A stretch of DNA of 64,000 bases from Saccharicrinis sp963677655 (GTDB lineage Bacteria > Bacteroidota > Bacteroidia > Bacteroidales > Marinilabiliaceae), in assembly GCA_963677655.1 (NCBI GenBank), contig OY782088.1; one strand, 5' to 3'. Within the stretch, counting starts at the first letter, position 1; each line of letters opens with the position of its first letter. Under the pieces are notes generated by a model. It worked only from the letters and a program-made list of their open reading frames with translations, was not told the origin of the DNA and made no database searches. Of the stretch, positions 16,916-26,429 are shown piece by piece. The position numbers and the translations under genes are program-made.

Positions 16916-17274
16916 TTAGGAGGTAACCTTTTTTTGACTACCTGTCAACACCAAATCTTTATATGATTAAATTAGATTTGCCATTGTATAAACAGAATAA
17001 TTGTCTCAATCACTATGCCAGCAGAAATGACAAAGAAGTATTGGATCAGATGATTTTATAAAGGTTGCTTTGAAAAAAGAAGAAGAAGATTTAATATCTG
17101 TAAATTATATTATTTCAGTTGTTTATGGTCGATGTAATTATATATGTAGTTATTTGAATAGGAAAAATATTTTATAAAAATCACACACGATGATTTTGTT
17201 CTATTTGTTTTTGTAGAATAAATTCCACAATTTTTTATTGTGGAATTGAAACTGTAGAATCGATTCTACAGTTT
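16916..17274. other. Intergenic stretch upstream of the PAS kinase
   Basis: 359 bp with no supported gene. It must contain the promoter of the PAS kinase/receiver pair (minus strand). A 32-codon + strand frame beginning at 16963 has no homology I recognise and is not called. The hairpins at 17221-17274 fill its right end. Confidence 0.6.
17221..17274. promoter_or_regulatory. Two adjacent inverted repeats downstream of the NtrC-type gene
   Basis: First, AATTCCACAAT (17221-17231) pairs with ATTGTGGAATT (17237-17247) around five T. Second, a perfect 26-bp palindrome spans 17249-17274, with arms AAACTGTAGAAT and ATTCTACAGTTT around CG, abutting the stop codon of the regulator. Together they could terminate the regulator transcript, but no clean U-tract follows, and the same sequence motifs appear in two other promoter regions. 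An operator role is therefore an alternative. Confidence 0.55.
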
Positions 17275-18672
17275 TTATAACCTTTTCAGTGCTTTGTAGT
17301 CAATCTCCAATATCTTCATTTTATTATATAGAGTCTTTCTATCTATATTTAATTTTCTAGCTGCTTTTGATTTATTATAATTAACTTCTTCAAGTGTGTT
17401 TATAATAACCTCTTTTTCAAATTTCAAGGCAGCATCCTTTAAATCAGGTAATTCTTCAGATTGTTCAATTTGATTTTCAATTACATTGGTTATTATAACA
17501 TTATCATTGAGTTCATTGTATTCTTGTATTTCAGAAGGTAAGCAATCTGTGGTAATGTTACTTGAAGTGGATAATAATACAGATCTTTTAATGACATTAC
17601 GTAATTCTCTTAAATTGCCATGCCATGGATAATTTTGCAGTGCTAGAATTACATTAGGTTCAAAATCTGTAACTTGTTTATTAAGATCCTGGTTCGCCTC
17701 AGATATAAAGTGTTTTGCGTATGTAAGTATGTCTTCTTTTCTTTCTCTTAAGGATGGAAGCTTAATTTTAAATTCATTCAATCGGTGATATAAATCCTCT
17801 CTAAATTTATTTGTGGTTATATCGGTTTCTAACTCCTCATTTGTTGCAGCAATAATTCTTACATCAATATTTATAGGCTTTGTACTTCCTAAACGACTAA
17901 TCACTCTTTCCTGAATGGCTCTAAGTAATTTAATTTGAAGATCGTATGGAAGGTTACCTATTTCATCCAGGAATATTGTTCCTCCATTTGCTTGTTCAAA
18001 AACTCCTTTTTTGTCTCCGATTGCTCCAGTAAAAGCTCCCTTAAGATGTCCAAATAATTCGCTGTTTGCCAAGTCTTTGGGGATGGCGCCACAATCCACA
18101 GCTACAAATGGTTTATTACTTCGTGTGCTGTTTTGGTGAATAAATCTTGCTATGTATTCTTTCCCGGAACCTGTTTCTCCTTGAATTAATACTGACATAT
18201 TTGTTGGAGCAACAACATCACAAAGTCGTAAAACCTCTTTCATAATATCACTATCTCCAGAAATAAATTTCTTCTGAGGTTTAGCACTTTTCTTTGAACT
18301 TTTGCCAGGAGCTGAAGAATTGGCTATTTGTTTAACCAGTTGAAGTAACTCCTCTTGCTGTAAGGGTTTTGTAACGTAATCATATGCTCCTAATTTCATT
18401 AATTTAACAGCCATTCTAATGTCTGCATAAGCTGTAATTATAATAACATTAGTTTGTGGATTTTGTGTTTTAATAAAATCAAGCATTTCCAGTCCATCAC
18501 TATCTGGTAAGCGGAAATCACAAACAACAATATCATATTTCTTTTTCTTAAGCAGGCTTTGTGCTCCTTGTCCATTATATGCTGTTTCAACATTATAACC
18601 ATGATTAGAAAGGTAAGTTTCTAATAAGTTGCACATGAATGTATCGTCGTCAATTACAAGTATTTGAAGCAT
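17275..18672 (-). CDS. NtrC-family sigma-54-dependent response regulator
   Basis: A 465-residue activator: receiver (1-120, with VIDDDTFM and VCDFRLPDSDG), AAA+ sigma-54 activation domain (about 140-365) and a Fis-type helix-turn-helix (about 425-460, SKAARKLNIDRKTLYNKM). Walker A is GETGSGKE. The sigma-54 contact loop GAFTGA is intact (212-217), and Walker B is GGTIFLDEIGNLP. It should activate sigma-54 promoters. The gene starts 10 bp after the stop of the hybrid kinase and forms an operon with it. Confidence 0.95.
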   Translation of the reverse strand: MLQILVIDDDTFMCNLLETYLSNHGYNVETAYNGQGAQSLLKKKKYDIVVCDFRLPDSDGLEMLDFIKTQNPQTNVIIITAYADIRMAVKLMKLGAYDYVTKPLQQEELLQLVKQIANSSAPGKSSKKSAKPQKKFISGDSDIMKEVLRLCDVVAPTNMSVLIQGETGSGKEYIARFIHQNSTRSNKPFVAVDCGAIPKDLANSELFGHLKGAFTGAIGDKKGVFEQANGGTIFLDEIGNLPYDLQIKLLRAIQERVISRLGSTKPINIDVRIIAATNEELETDITTNKFREDLYHRLNEFKIKLPSLRERKEDILTYAKHFISEANQDLNKQVTDFEPNVILALQNYPWHGNLRELRNVIKRSVLLSTSSNITTDCLPSEIQEYNELNDNVIITNVIENQIEQSEELPDLKDAALKFEKEVIINTLEEVNYNKSKAARKLNIDRKTLYNKMKILEIDYKALKRL

Positions 18673-18682
18673 ATTGTGTTTT

Positions 18683-20776
18683 TTATTCTGTTATTATTTC
18701 GTTTTTCATTTGAAACAGGATGTCATCTAACTTAGAAACTGTTTCATGAATCATTTCAGGTATTTCTTCATAGTCATTATTAATTACGGATTCCTCAATT
18801 TTTCTTAGTTTTGCCGGAACTTCCTGAATCTTAAAATATCTGATGGATGATACAAGTCTATGTGCAGTTTCTCTTATTGATTCCCAGTTTGCCTTTTCTA
18901 AATCAACCTGAAGTTCTTCAATTGAATTCACTGAATTATCAAGAAACGTATGCAGCATTTTATTAAAAATTATCTTATTGCCTTGGGTTGCTTTTTTTAG
19001 ATCATTCAAATCATATGCCTTTTTAATTTCTTCTTCCTTTTCTAATATGATAACTTCAGCATCGACTTCATTGTAATCCTGTGTTGTTTCTATGTCAAGT
19101 ACATTGCATATTTTACTATAAAATTCTTCCTCTCTTATGGGTTTTATAATGTAATCATCCATACCTGATTTCATATATTCCACAATGTCGCTCTTTGTTA
19201 TGTTTGCGGTTAGTGCAACAACTTTTGTATTTTGATTTAAACTATCTGTTTCAACTTTAATATGTTTTGTTGCCTCCATTCCATCAAGTTTTGGCATATG
19301 GATATCCATTAATATAAGATCGTATTTGTGTTTTTTAGCTTTATCTAAAGCTTCTTCTCCGTTTTTTACAATATCATATTTGGTATTCCAGTTTTTAAGT
19401 ATGGTATGAGCAAGTTCCCTGTTATAAGAATCGTCATCGGCAAGCAGAATTCGTTTCCCTTTTAATAGTTCATTATTAATAGTAAAGGATTGTTCTTCTT
19501 TTAAAATGTCTTCTTCAGATCCTTTTTTATAAGGAATTATTACCGTAAAATGGCTTCCTTTGTTTATCTGACTTTTGACTCGGATATTACCTTTTTGAAG
19601 TTCAATTAGTTTTTTACTAATGGTTAATCCTAAACCAGTGCCTCCATGCTTTTCTTTAACCATATTTTCAGCTTGGCTAAACTCATCAAAAATCGAAGTT
19701 AAGTCTTTGGGGCTAATACCTATACCTGTGTCTTTGACGTCGATCTTTAATTTTATAAAATCTCCATGATCTTTTTTTACCGAACATGAAAAACGTACTG
19801 AACCAAAACTGGTAAATTTTATGGCATTACTAATTAGGTTAATCATAACTTGTTTTAACCTGAATGGATCACCAATTAATATGTTTGAGACTTCATCATC
19901 TACCTGATATAATAATTCTATTCCTTTTCGTTCTTCCTTAATTTTAAAAAATTGGTATACATCATTAAATACCTTTCTAACATTAAAAGGAGTTTTGTCA
20001 ATAAAGACTTTACCCATACCTATTTTTAATAAAATAAGAATTTCGTTGACCAGCGATATTAAATGTTCAGATGATTCATTAACCAGGGTATTGAATTTCC
20101 GTTGTTCCTCATTTAAGTCTGTTTTGGCCAATTGTTCTGAAAAGCCAATAATTGCATTAAGTGGCGTACGTATTTCATGACTCATATTGGCCAGGAAGTT
20201 TGATTTTACCTGAGCAATACGTTCAGCTTCAACTTTAGCTTTTTTAAGTTTGTCTTGTGCTTTTTTTAATTTAGTGATGTTATGACCAATCATGATCCCA
20301 TATTCAGTATTGCCAGCATCATCAATGATGGGTTGGGTAATAACTTTATAGGTTCTTCCTTTATTTTTAATTTCAGTTTTAATTCTCTCTCCCTTTAAAG
20401 TTTTCGAAATAATGGGAGTGAATTTTTCAATAATCGTTTCTTCCGATAAATCGTCAATCTTTTTTCCTAAGAAATCACTTTTTGTATAGCCGTATTTATA
20501 TTTTTCTTTACCTCCGGTAATTAAGAATCTGTTCTCTTTGTCGAACAAATACACATCCATTTCGGGCAAATTGTCGAGTAAGGCACCATATTGATGTTTT
20601 AACAGATGTAATTCTTTATTGAGGAGTTTCAACTCTGTTTCGGCAGAATTATTCTTCTCACTATCATTATAAGATTTTAAAACGCAATTTAACTCTTGGC
20701 AAAGTTCGGGTTGATCTTTATATTTTAGGATTAACCTTTTTAGCTGTTCTTGAATTGATGATTTATCTCCACCCAT
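18683..20776 (-). CDS. Hybrid sensor histidine kinase (PAS-HisKA-HATPase-REC-Hpt)
   Basis: A 697-residue phosphorelay kinase with no membrane segment. A PAS domain covers about 60-175, HisKA has His200 (NMSHEIRTPLNAIIGFSE), HATPase has DTGIGISP and HGGTGLGLTIS, a receiver has Asp491 (LMDIHMPKLDG), and a C-terminal Hpt-like domain has His639 in TAHRLVSSIRYF. The Hpt lysine that normally follows the histidine (AHxLKG) is absent. The four-step relay would end on the downstream NtrC-type regulator, 10 bp away. The input is presumably cytosolic, through PAS. No ligand-specific residues recognised. Confidence 0.93.
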   Translation of the reverse strand: MGGDKSSIQEQLKRLILKYKDQPELCQELNCVLKSYNDSEKNNSAETELKLLNKELHLLKHQYGALLDNLPEMDVYLFDKENRFLITGGKEKYKYGYTKSDFLGKKIDDLSEETIIEKFTPIISKTLKGERIKTEIKNKGRTYKVITQPIIDDAGNTEYGIMIGHNITKLKKAQDKLKKAKVEAERIAQVKSNFLANMSHEIRTPLNAIIGFSEQLAKTDLNEEQRKFNTLVNESSEHLISLVNEILILLKIGMGKVFIDKTPFNVRKVFNDVYQFFKIKEERKGIELLYQVDDEVSNILIGDPFRLKQVMINLISNAIKFTSFGSVRFSCSVKKDHGDFIKLKIDVKDTGIGISPKDLTSIFDEFSQAENMVKEKHGGTGLGLTISKKLIELQKGNIRVKSQINKGSHFTVIIPYKKGSEEDILKEEQSFTINNELLKGKRILLADDDSYNRELAHTILKNWNTKYDIVKNGEEALDKAKKHKYDLILMDIHMPKLDGMEATKHIKVETDSLNQNTKVVALTANITKSDIVEYMKSGMDDYIIKPIREEEFYSKICNVLDIETTQDYNEVDAEVIILEKEEEIKKAYDLNDLKKATQGNKIIFNKMLHTFLDNSVNSIEELQVDLEKANWESIRETAHRLVSSIRYFKIQEVPAKLRKIEESVINNDYEEIPEMIHETVSKLDDILFQMKNEIITE

Positions 20777-21120
20777 AAATTATTGAACAATTTGTTTGAC
20801 GATTTAAAGTAAATAATTTAATGATTAACTCATAGTAAGATTCAATCATCTTATTTATATTTCTGAAGTGTTTAAAAAGGGGGTGCATATTATTAAACAT
20901 TAGAATAGCATTAAAGTTTATTCTGTTTATGATATATGTTCTCTAATATTCAGCAAGTATCAAACCAAAATTTTAATGTAAGTACAATAAATATTGCGAC
21001 TTGTAATAATTCGACTAATCTTGATTGACGAAAATGTCCATGTATTTGAACGATTATTTAACGTTAAAAATTGTGAATTGTATATTTTTGGGAATCGTAT
21101 TCTTAATGGAAAATTAAATA
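20777..21120. other. Intergenic region between the signalling block and the polysaccharide locus
   Basis: 344 bp, AT-rich and divergent between the hybrid kinase and GH2 genes. It holds the promoters of both; the only clear box is TATTTTTG at 21083-21090. No reading frame or hairpin is worth calling. Confidence 0.6.
21083..21090 (+). promoter_or_regulatory. Candidate -7 element for the GH2 gene
   Basis: TATTTTTG matches TAnnTTTG and lies about 30 bp before the first ATG. No good TTTG -33 element is seen at the right spacing. Confidence 0.45.
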
Positions 21121-24100
21121 ATGCAAAATAAAATTATAATGAAAAAAATATTTTTATTAGTTAATCTACTGTCAATAATAACCGTGTTAAATGCACAAAA
21201 GTATTGGCAGGATCCTAATGTAAATGAAATAAACCGTGCTCCTATGCACAGTTCATTTTTTGCATACGAATCAGGAGATGCTGCACAGTTGGGGCAGATG
21301 GATCAATCGACCAATTTTTTAAGTTTAAACGGAACCTGGAATTTTAATTGGGTAGAACATGCCTGGGAAAGACCAACTGATTTTTATAAGGTAGATTATA
21401 ATGACAAGGATTGGGGAAATATGCCAGTTCCCGGAGTATGGGAATTAAATGGATATGGAGATCCACAATATGTTAATATAGGATACGCATGGAAGAGTCA
21501 ATATAAAAACAATCCTCCTATTGTTCCGGAGGAAAATAATCATGTAGGAACTTATCGTAAAGAAATTGTATTACCTGCAGCCTGGAGAGGTAAGGATATT
21601 GTTGCTCACTTTGGGTCTGTAACTTCTAATATTTCATTATATGTAAATGGTAAGTTTGTAGGCTATAGTGAAGATAGTAAGTTGGAAGCAGAATTTAACC
21701 TGACAAAATACCTTAAGCCAGGAAAAAATATTATTGCTTTTCAGGTATTTCGTTGGTGTGATGGATCGTATCTTGAAGATCAGGATTTCTGGAGATTTAG
21801 TGGTGTAGGTAGAGATTGCTATTTATATGCCCGAAACAAAACGCATATTAAAGATTTAAAAGTTATTCCTGATTTAGATAAGGATTACAAAGATGGATCT
21901 TTAGAAGTAAATCTAGATATTCAGGGAAAGGCAAATGTAAAAATTACACTTAGCGATGCTGAAGGACATGCAGTTGCGGAAAAAGAAGTTTCTGCTTCTG
22001 GTAAAACTACTTCTACAATTGAGGTGCTTAATCCTTTAAAATGGACTGCTGAAACACCTAATTTATATAACCTGACTGCTGAAGTTAAGCAAGGAAATAA
22101 AGTTTTAGAAGTAATTCCTGTTAAAGTTGGATTCCGGAAGATTGAAAAGATTAATAATCAGTTATGCATCAATGGAAAGCCAATTCTAATTAAAGGAGTT
22201 AACAGACATGAGTTAGATCCTGATGGAGGATATGTAGTGTCTAAAGAAAGAATGATTCAGGACATCCTGATGATGAAAAAGTTCAATGTTAATGCAGTAC
22301 GAACTTGTCACTATCCAAACAATAGTATCTGGTACGACCTGTGTGATGAATACGGACTTTATGTTGTTGCTGAAGCTAATGTAGAATCGCATGGAATGGG
22401 ATTCGGTGATCCTTCTTTAGCTAAAAATACAAAATATGCCAAAGCGCATATGGAGCGTAATCAGCGTAATGTATTACGTAATTTTAACCATCCAGCTGTA
22501 ATTATATGGTCATTGGGTAACGAAGCCGGATTTGGTAAAAACTTTGAAGATTGTTATAAGTGGGTTAAAGGCTATGATAAGTCACGATTGGTACAATATG
22601 AAAAGGCTGAGCAAAATGATTATACAGATATCTTTTGCCCAATGTATTACGATTATAAAAGTAGTGAAGAATATAGCAAGGCAACAGATAAAACAAAACC
22701 TTTAATTCAATGTGAATATGCTCATGCAATGGGAAACTCACAAGGTGGATTTAAAGAATATTGGGATTTAATTCGTAAATATCCAATGTATCAGGGTGGT
22801 TTTATATGGGATTTTGTTGATCAATCTATTCACTGGAAAGATAAAGATGGTATCTCAATATATGCTTATGGTGGAGATTTTAATCCTTATGATCATTCTG
22901 ATAATAACTTTTTAGATAATGGACTAATTAGTCCGGATCGTAAGCCAAATCCTCATTACTACGAAGTAGGTTATTATTATCAGTCTATCTGGACGACTCC
23001 GGTTGATTTAACAAAGGGAACTATTGAAATTTATAATGAGTATTTCTTTAGAGATTTAGCTGACTTTTATTTGGAGTGGGAATTGGTTGCTGATGGAAAA
23101 GTTGTAAAGACTGGTATTGTAAAAGATTTAAATGTTGCTCCACAACAAAAAGCGAATCTTAATTTAAACCTTCAACTTCCAGAAGAATGTAAAGCTAAAG
23201 AGGTATTTATTAATGTAGCTTATAAACTTAAGGCAGGAGAACAATTAATGTGTGCAGGAACAGCTTTAGCTCGTCAGCAATTAGTGGTTAAAGATTACGA
23301 ATTTAAAGCACTTCAGATAGCAAATAAAAAATGTGTTAATCAAGAGGTTAAAGTTCCTGAAATAATTGAAAATGACATCAATTATATAATTGTTAAGGGA
23401 GAAAACTTTCAAATTGATTTTAAACGAAACTCAGGATTTTTATGTCGTTACATGATTGATGGAAAACCTGTTTTAAATGAAGGTACAGAATTGAAACCTA
23501 ACTTCTGGAGAGCTCCTACTGATAATGATTTTGGAGCAAAACTTCAGGAGAAATATTCAGTTTGGAAAAATCCTAAGATGGATTTACAATCAATAAAAGC
23601 GGAGATTAATAAAGATGGAATAGGTGAAGTATCTGTTACTTATGATATGCCTGAGGTTTCTGGTCAATTATTGTTATCATATGAGATAAATAACGAAGGT
23701 GCTGTAAAAGTAAAACAACTGTTAAAAGCTTCAAAAGATGCTGAGGTTTCGGAAATGTTCCGCTTTGGAATGAAGTTGGAAATGCCAGAAAGTTATGACT
23801 TTATTAAATATTATGGTAGAGGTCCTGGCGAAAACTATGTTGATAGAAAAGATTCAGAATTTATTGGGTTGTATCAACAAAAAGTCGAAGACCAGGCTTA
23901 TTCTTACATCAGACCACAGGAAACCGGAACAAAATCGGATGTAAGATGGTGGAAACAAGTTGATGTTTCAGGTAAAGGGATTGGTTTTAAATCTGATGCA
24001 GCCTTTTCAATGTCGGCATTGAACTATACTGTTGAATCATTGGATGATGGAATAGAGAAAGACCAAAGCCATTTTAATCAAGTTAAAAAGAGTGACTTTG

Positions 24101-24249
24101 TAACAATTTGTATTGATAAAGTACAGATGGGATTAGGGTGTGTAACCAGTTGGGGTGCAGTGCCTCGACCAGAATACAGAATTCCGTATCAAAACTTAGA
24201 ATTTGAATTTATTTTAACGCCGGTAAATCATGTTTTTAAAATATATTAA
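21121..24249 (+). CDS. GH2 beta-galactosidase (LacZ-like), secreted
   Basis: A 1042-residue large GH2 enzyme of the LacZ architecture: sugar-binding jelly roll (about 60-230), immunoglobulin-like domain, TIM barrel (about 330-620), another Ig-like domain, and a C-terminal beta-sandwich (about 750-1035). The acid/base is Glu468 (WSLGNEAGFG) and the nucleophile is Glu532 (QCEYAHAMGNS). A typical N-terminal sequence ending RAPMHS is present. The signal peptide MKKIFLLVNLLSIITVLNA argues for a start at 21139, 18 bp in. It likely removes terminal beta-galactose in the periplasm. First gene of the locus, 213 bp before the phosphoesterase, with a terminator between. Confidence 0.94.
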   Translation: MQNKIIMKKIFLLVNLLSIITVLNAQKYWQDPNVNEINRAPMHSSFFAYESGDAAQLGQMDQSTNFLSLNGTWNFNWVEHAWERPTDFYKVDYNDKDWGNMPVPGVWELNGYGDPQYVNIGYAWKSQYKNNPPIVPEENNHVGTYRKEIVLPAAWRGKDIVAHFGSVTSNISLYVNGKFVGYSEDSKLEAEFNLTKYLKPGKNIIAFQVFRWCDGSYLEDQDFWRFSGVGRDCYLYARNKTHIKDLKVIPDLDKDYKDGSLEVNLDIQGKANVKITLSDAEGHAVAEKEVSASGKTTSTIEVLNPLKWTAETPNLYNLTAEVKQGNKVLEVIPVKVGFRKIEKINNQLCINGKPILIKGVNRHELDPDGGYVVSKERMIQDILMMKKFNVNAVRTCHYPNNSIWYDLCDEYGLYVVAEANVESHGMGFGDPSLAKNTKYAKAHMERNQRNVLRNFNHPAVIIWSLGNEAGFGKNFEDCYKWVKGYDKSRLVQYEKAEQNDYTDIFCPMYYDYKSSEEYSKATDKTKPLIQCEYAHAMGNSQGGFKEYWDLIRKYPMYQGGFIWDFVDQSIHWKDKDGISIYAYGGDFNPYDHSDNNFLDNGLISPDRKPNPHYYEVGYYYQSIWTTPVDLTKGTIEIYNEYFFRDLADFYLEWELVADGKVVKTGIVKDLNVAPQQKANLNLNLQLPEECKAKEVFINVAYKLKAGEQLMCAGTALARQQLVVKDYEFKALQIANKKCVNQEVKVPEIIENDINYIIVKGENFQIDFKRNSGFLCRYMIDGKPVLNEGTELKPNFWRAPTDNDFGAKLQEKYSVWKNPKMDLQSIKAEINKDGIGEVSVTYDMPEVSGQLLLSYEINNEGAVKVKQLLKASKDAEVSEMFRFGMKLEMPESYDFIKYYGRGPGENYVDRKDSEFIGLYQQKVEDQAYSYIRPQETGTKSDVRWWKQVDVSGKGIGFKSDAAFSMSALNYTVESLDDGIEKDQSHFNQVKKSDFVTICIDKVQMGLGCVTSWGAVPRPEYRIPYQNLEFEFILTPVNHVFKIY

Positions 24250-24285
24250 AGCTTGAATCCTATGCTACGGGTTTAGATGATTATC

Positions 24286-24324
24286 AAAGGTTGTTCCGAA
24301 AAAAGGAGCAACCTTTTCTTTTTG
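24286..24324 (+). terminator. Terminator after the GH2 gene
   Basis: A 12-bp stem (AAAGGTTGTTCC / GGAGCAACCTTT, one G-T pair) with a 7-base loop, ending TTCTTTTTG. Confidence 0.85.
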
Positions 24325-24462
24325 AACCCAATCTCTTTTTGTGTGTTAATTACATGTGTTTAACAATCAATAAAACATTGATAACCCAAGCAAATATTAA
24401 TCATACACCTGTGTGCTCAATTATTTGCCCCGGCCATATCATTTTCATAAAATCAAATTTTT

Positions 24463-26292
24463 ATGTTGAAGAAGTTCAGAATAATTTGGTTTGCAAGTAT
24501 GCTGCTAATACTAAGTGTATCTTGTAAACAGAAGTCAGAAAAAAATAACGTTCAGATTGCTTTTTTAGCCGATGTGCATTTGAATGATATCTATGGCGAA
24601 TTTGAAGGAAGTAATTATAAAGGAGTGCTTAATCCTGCTACTCAAAAGTATGTTAATATACGAACCATGAAGTCGCAGCTTCATTCAACGCGTATTTTTA
24701 ACGAAAACTATTTTGCTTTTAGAGCTGCGTTGGATGATATCGTAAAACGAAACATTAAAATTGTTGCGTTACCTGGCGATTTTAGTGACGATGGACAGCC
24801 ATACAATATACGTGGATTAAATACTATGCTTAAGGCCTACACAAAGGCTTATGGTATTCAGTTTTTTGCCATTACCGGTAATCATGATCCGGTAGGTCCT
24901 TTTACTACAGATGCCGGTAAAGTTGATTTTCTTGGAGAAAATGGTAAAAATCAGGCTATAATGAGTAAAGCCGGAATGTATACTCCTAAATCTTCAGATG
25001 AAAATCCTGTGGTTGTAACACCAGATATCCGTAAACTAGGATATGAACAGATTGTTGAACAATTAAGTACTAATGGATTTCTTCCTCAGAAAAATTATAA
25101 ATATTGGGAAACACCTTTTTCTACCTATAAATATGAGGATTATGATTTTGATAAAGCAATAGAACAATCCTCTTTTAGTCAGAGATTTTATGATGTTGAT
25201 TCCTTGTCAAAAAAGTTACCTGATGTAAGTTATCTGGTAGAGCCTGTTGAGGGACTATGGTTGTTGGCTATTGATGGTAATGTGTTTTTACCATCGGGTG
25301 AGGATAACGATTTTAACAAGGCAAAATTGACTAGTGGTGGTGAATACTCTAATATTCTGACCTATAAAAAGCATTTGCTTAAATGGATTGAAAAAGTTTC
25401 TATGGAATCCAAAAGGTTGAATAAAACACTGGTTACTTTTAGCCATTACCCAATGATTGACTTTTATGATGGTGCCTCTGATGATATGAAAGCCTTATTT
25501 GGTGAAAGAAAGATGCAGTTATTCAGGATTCCGGATGAGGAGATTGCTGACTATTTTGCCAAGGCAGGAATAAAACTTCATTTTGGAGGACATATGCATA
25601 TGAATGATACCGGAATTAGAAATTATGAAGATGGTTCTTTTTTAGTGAATATTCAGGTGCCTTCATTGGCCGGTTATCCTGCAGCTTATAAGGTTTTAAC
25701 CATAAAGAGTGCCAAATTAATGGAAGTGGAAACCGTTAAATTGGATTCTATATCTGGCTTTAATGAATTATTTCCTCTGTATGAAAAGGAATATTCGTAT
25801 TTACAGCAATCCGGAGTAAAAGATATATGGAATAAAGAGGTGTTAAACTCCCAATGCTATGGGGAGTTAATGAATTGGCACTTAAAAGAGTTGGTAAGGC
25901 TAAGATTTTTGAAGAGAGATTGGCCCGAAGATTTTGCCAATTTTATGTTGGAGTCTGATGGAGTTACATTGCTTAGTTTTGCAGGAGAAATTGAGGCAGA
26001 TAATGCTTCGGGTTATAAATGGTCTGGCTTTGATATGATTTTTGATTTTTACAGGCTCATTAATGGAGATCAATTGGCTATTGAACAAATAGGAAAAGAT
26101 AGAATCTCTGAGTATAATACTATTATTAATGCTGAATTAAGTAAAACTGATTTAAGTTTCTCCGATTCTGGTGTAATAGATCGTCAGTTTCATCATTTTA
26201 TAAAAGCGTTTAAATACTTGCTTAATAGTGAACCTTCAATTCACTTTAAAATTAATACTGGAGAAGGAAAGTTAATTGAGATTACAGAATAA
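24463..26292 (+). CDS. Lipoprotein calcineurin-like metallophosphoesterase
   Basis: A 609-residue secreted lipoprotein. The signal peptide ends in LSVSC (Cys21). The calcineurin-like metal-binding blocks are in order: ADVHLND, GDFSDDG, GNHDPVG, FSHYPM and GGHMHMND, so a binuclear metal centre can be assembled. The C-terminal 230 residues are outside the catalytic fold and do not resemble a known domain. The substrate is not evident; nucleotides, phosphodiesters and phosphorylated sugars are possible. Its place inside a glycan locus suggests removal of phosphate groups from glycans, but this is inference. Confidence 0.85.
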   Translation: MLKKFRIIWFASMLLILSVSCKQKSEKNNVQIAFLADVHLNDIYGEFEGSNYKGVLNPATQKYVNIRTMKSQLHSTRIFNENYFAFRAALDDIVKRNIKIVALPGDFSDDGQPYNIRGLNTMLKAYTKAYGIQFFAITGNHDPVGPFTTDAGKVDFLGENGKNQAIMSKAGMYTPKSSDENPVVVTPDIRKLGYEQIVEQLSTNGFLPQKNYKYWETPFSTYKYEDYDFDKAIEQSSFSQRFYDVDSLSKKLPDVSYLVEPVEGLWLLAIDGNVFLPSGEDNDFNKAKLTSGGEYSNILTYKKHLLKWIEKVSMESKRLNKTLVTFSHYPMIDFYDGASDDMKALFGERKMQLFRIPDEEIADYFAKAGIKLHFGGHMHMNDTGIRNYEDGSFLVNIQVPSLAGYPAAYKVLTIKSAKLMEVETVKLDSISGFNELFPLYEKEYSYLQQSGVKDIWNKEVLNSQCYGELMNWHLKELVRLRFLKRDWPEDFANFMLESDGVTLLSFAGEIEADNASGYKWSGFDMIFDFYRLINGDQLAIEQIGKDRISEYNTIINAELSKTDLSFSDSGVIDRQFHHFIKAFKYLLNSEPSIHFKINTGEGKLIEITE

Positions 26293-26429
26293 TCCTTCTT
26301 ATAAAAGCTTTTTACGTTAGAAAAATGCGTTGGTATGTTCATAATTTACATCATACCAATAAAAAATGCTGGTAATGCAGTTTTTTTGAATAGTTTCAGG
26401 TATAAACTTTGAATAACCTTCCAAAAAGT

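Noticed and set aside
16963..17061. 32-codon + strand frame upstream of the PAS kinase
   Set aside because: No recognisable sequence, no promoter or ribosome site, and chance frames of this size are common in AT-rich DNA.
16916..17110. Sigma-54 promoter (GG-N10-GC) before the PAS kinase
   Set aside because: A TGGCA-like sequence exists on the minus strand, but the -12 half does not match; no confident -24/-12 site was found.
24291..24527. Small + strand frame before the phosphoesterase
   Set aside because: It covers the GH2 terminator and the signal peptide of the phosphoesterase in another frame.
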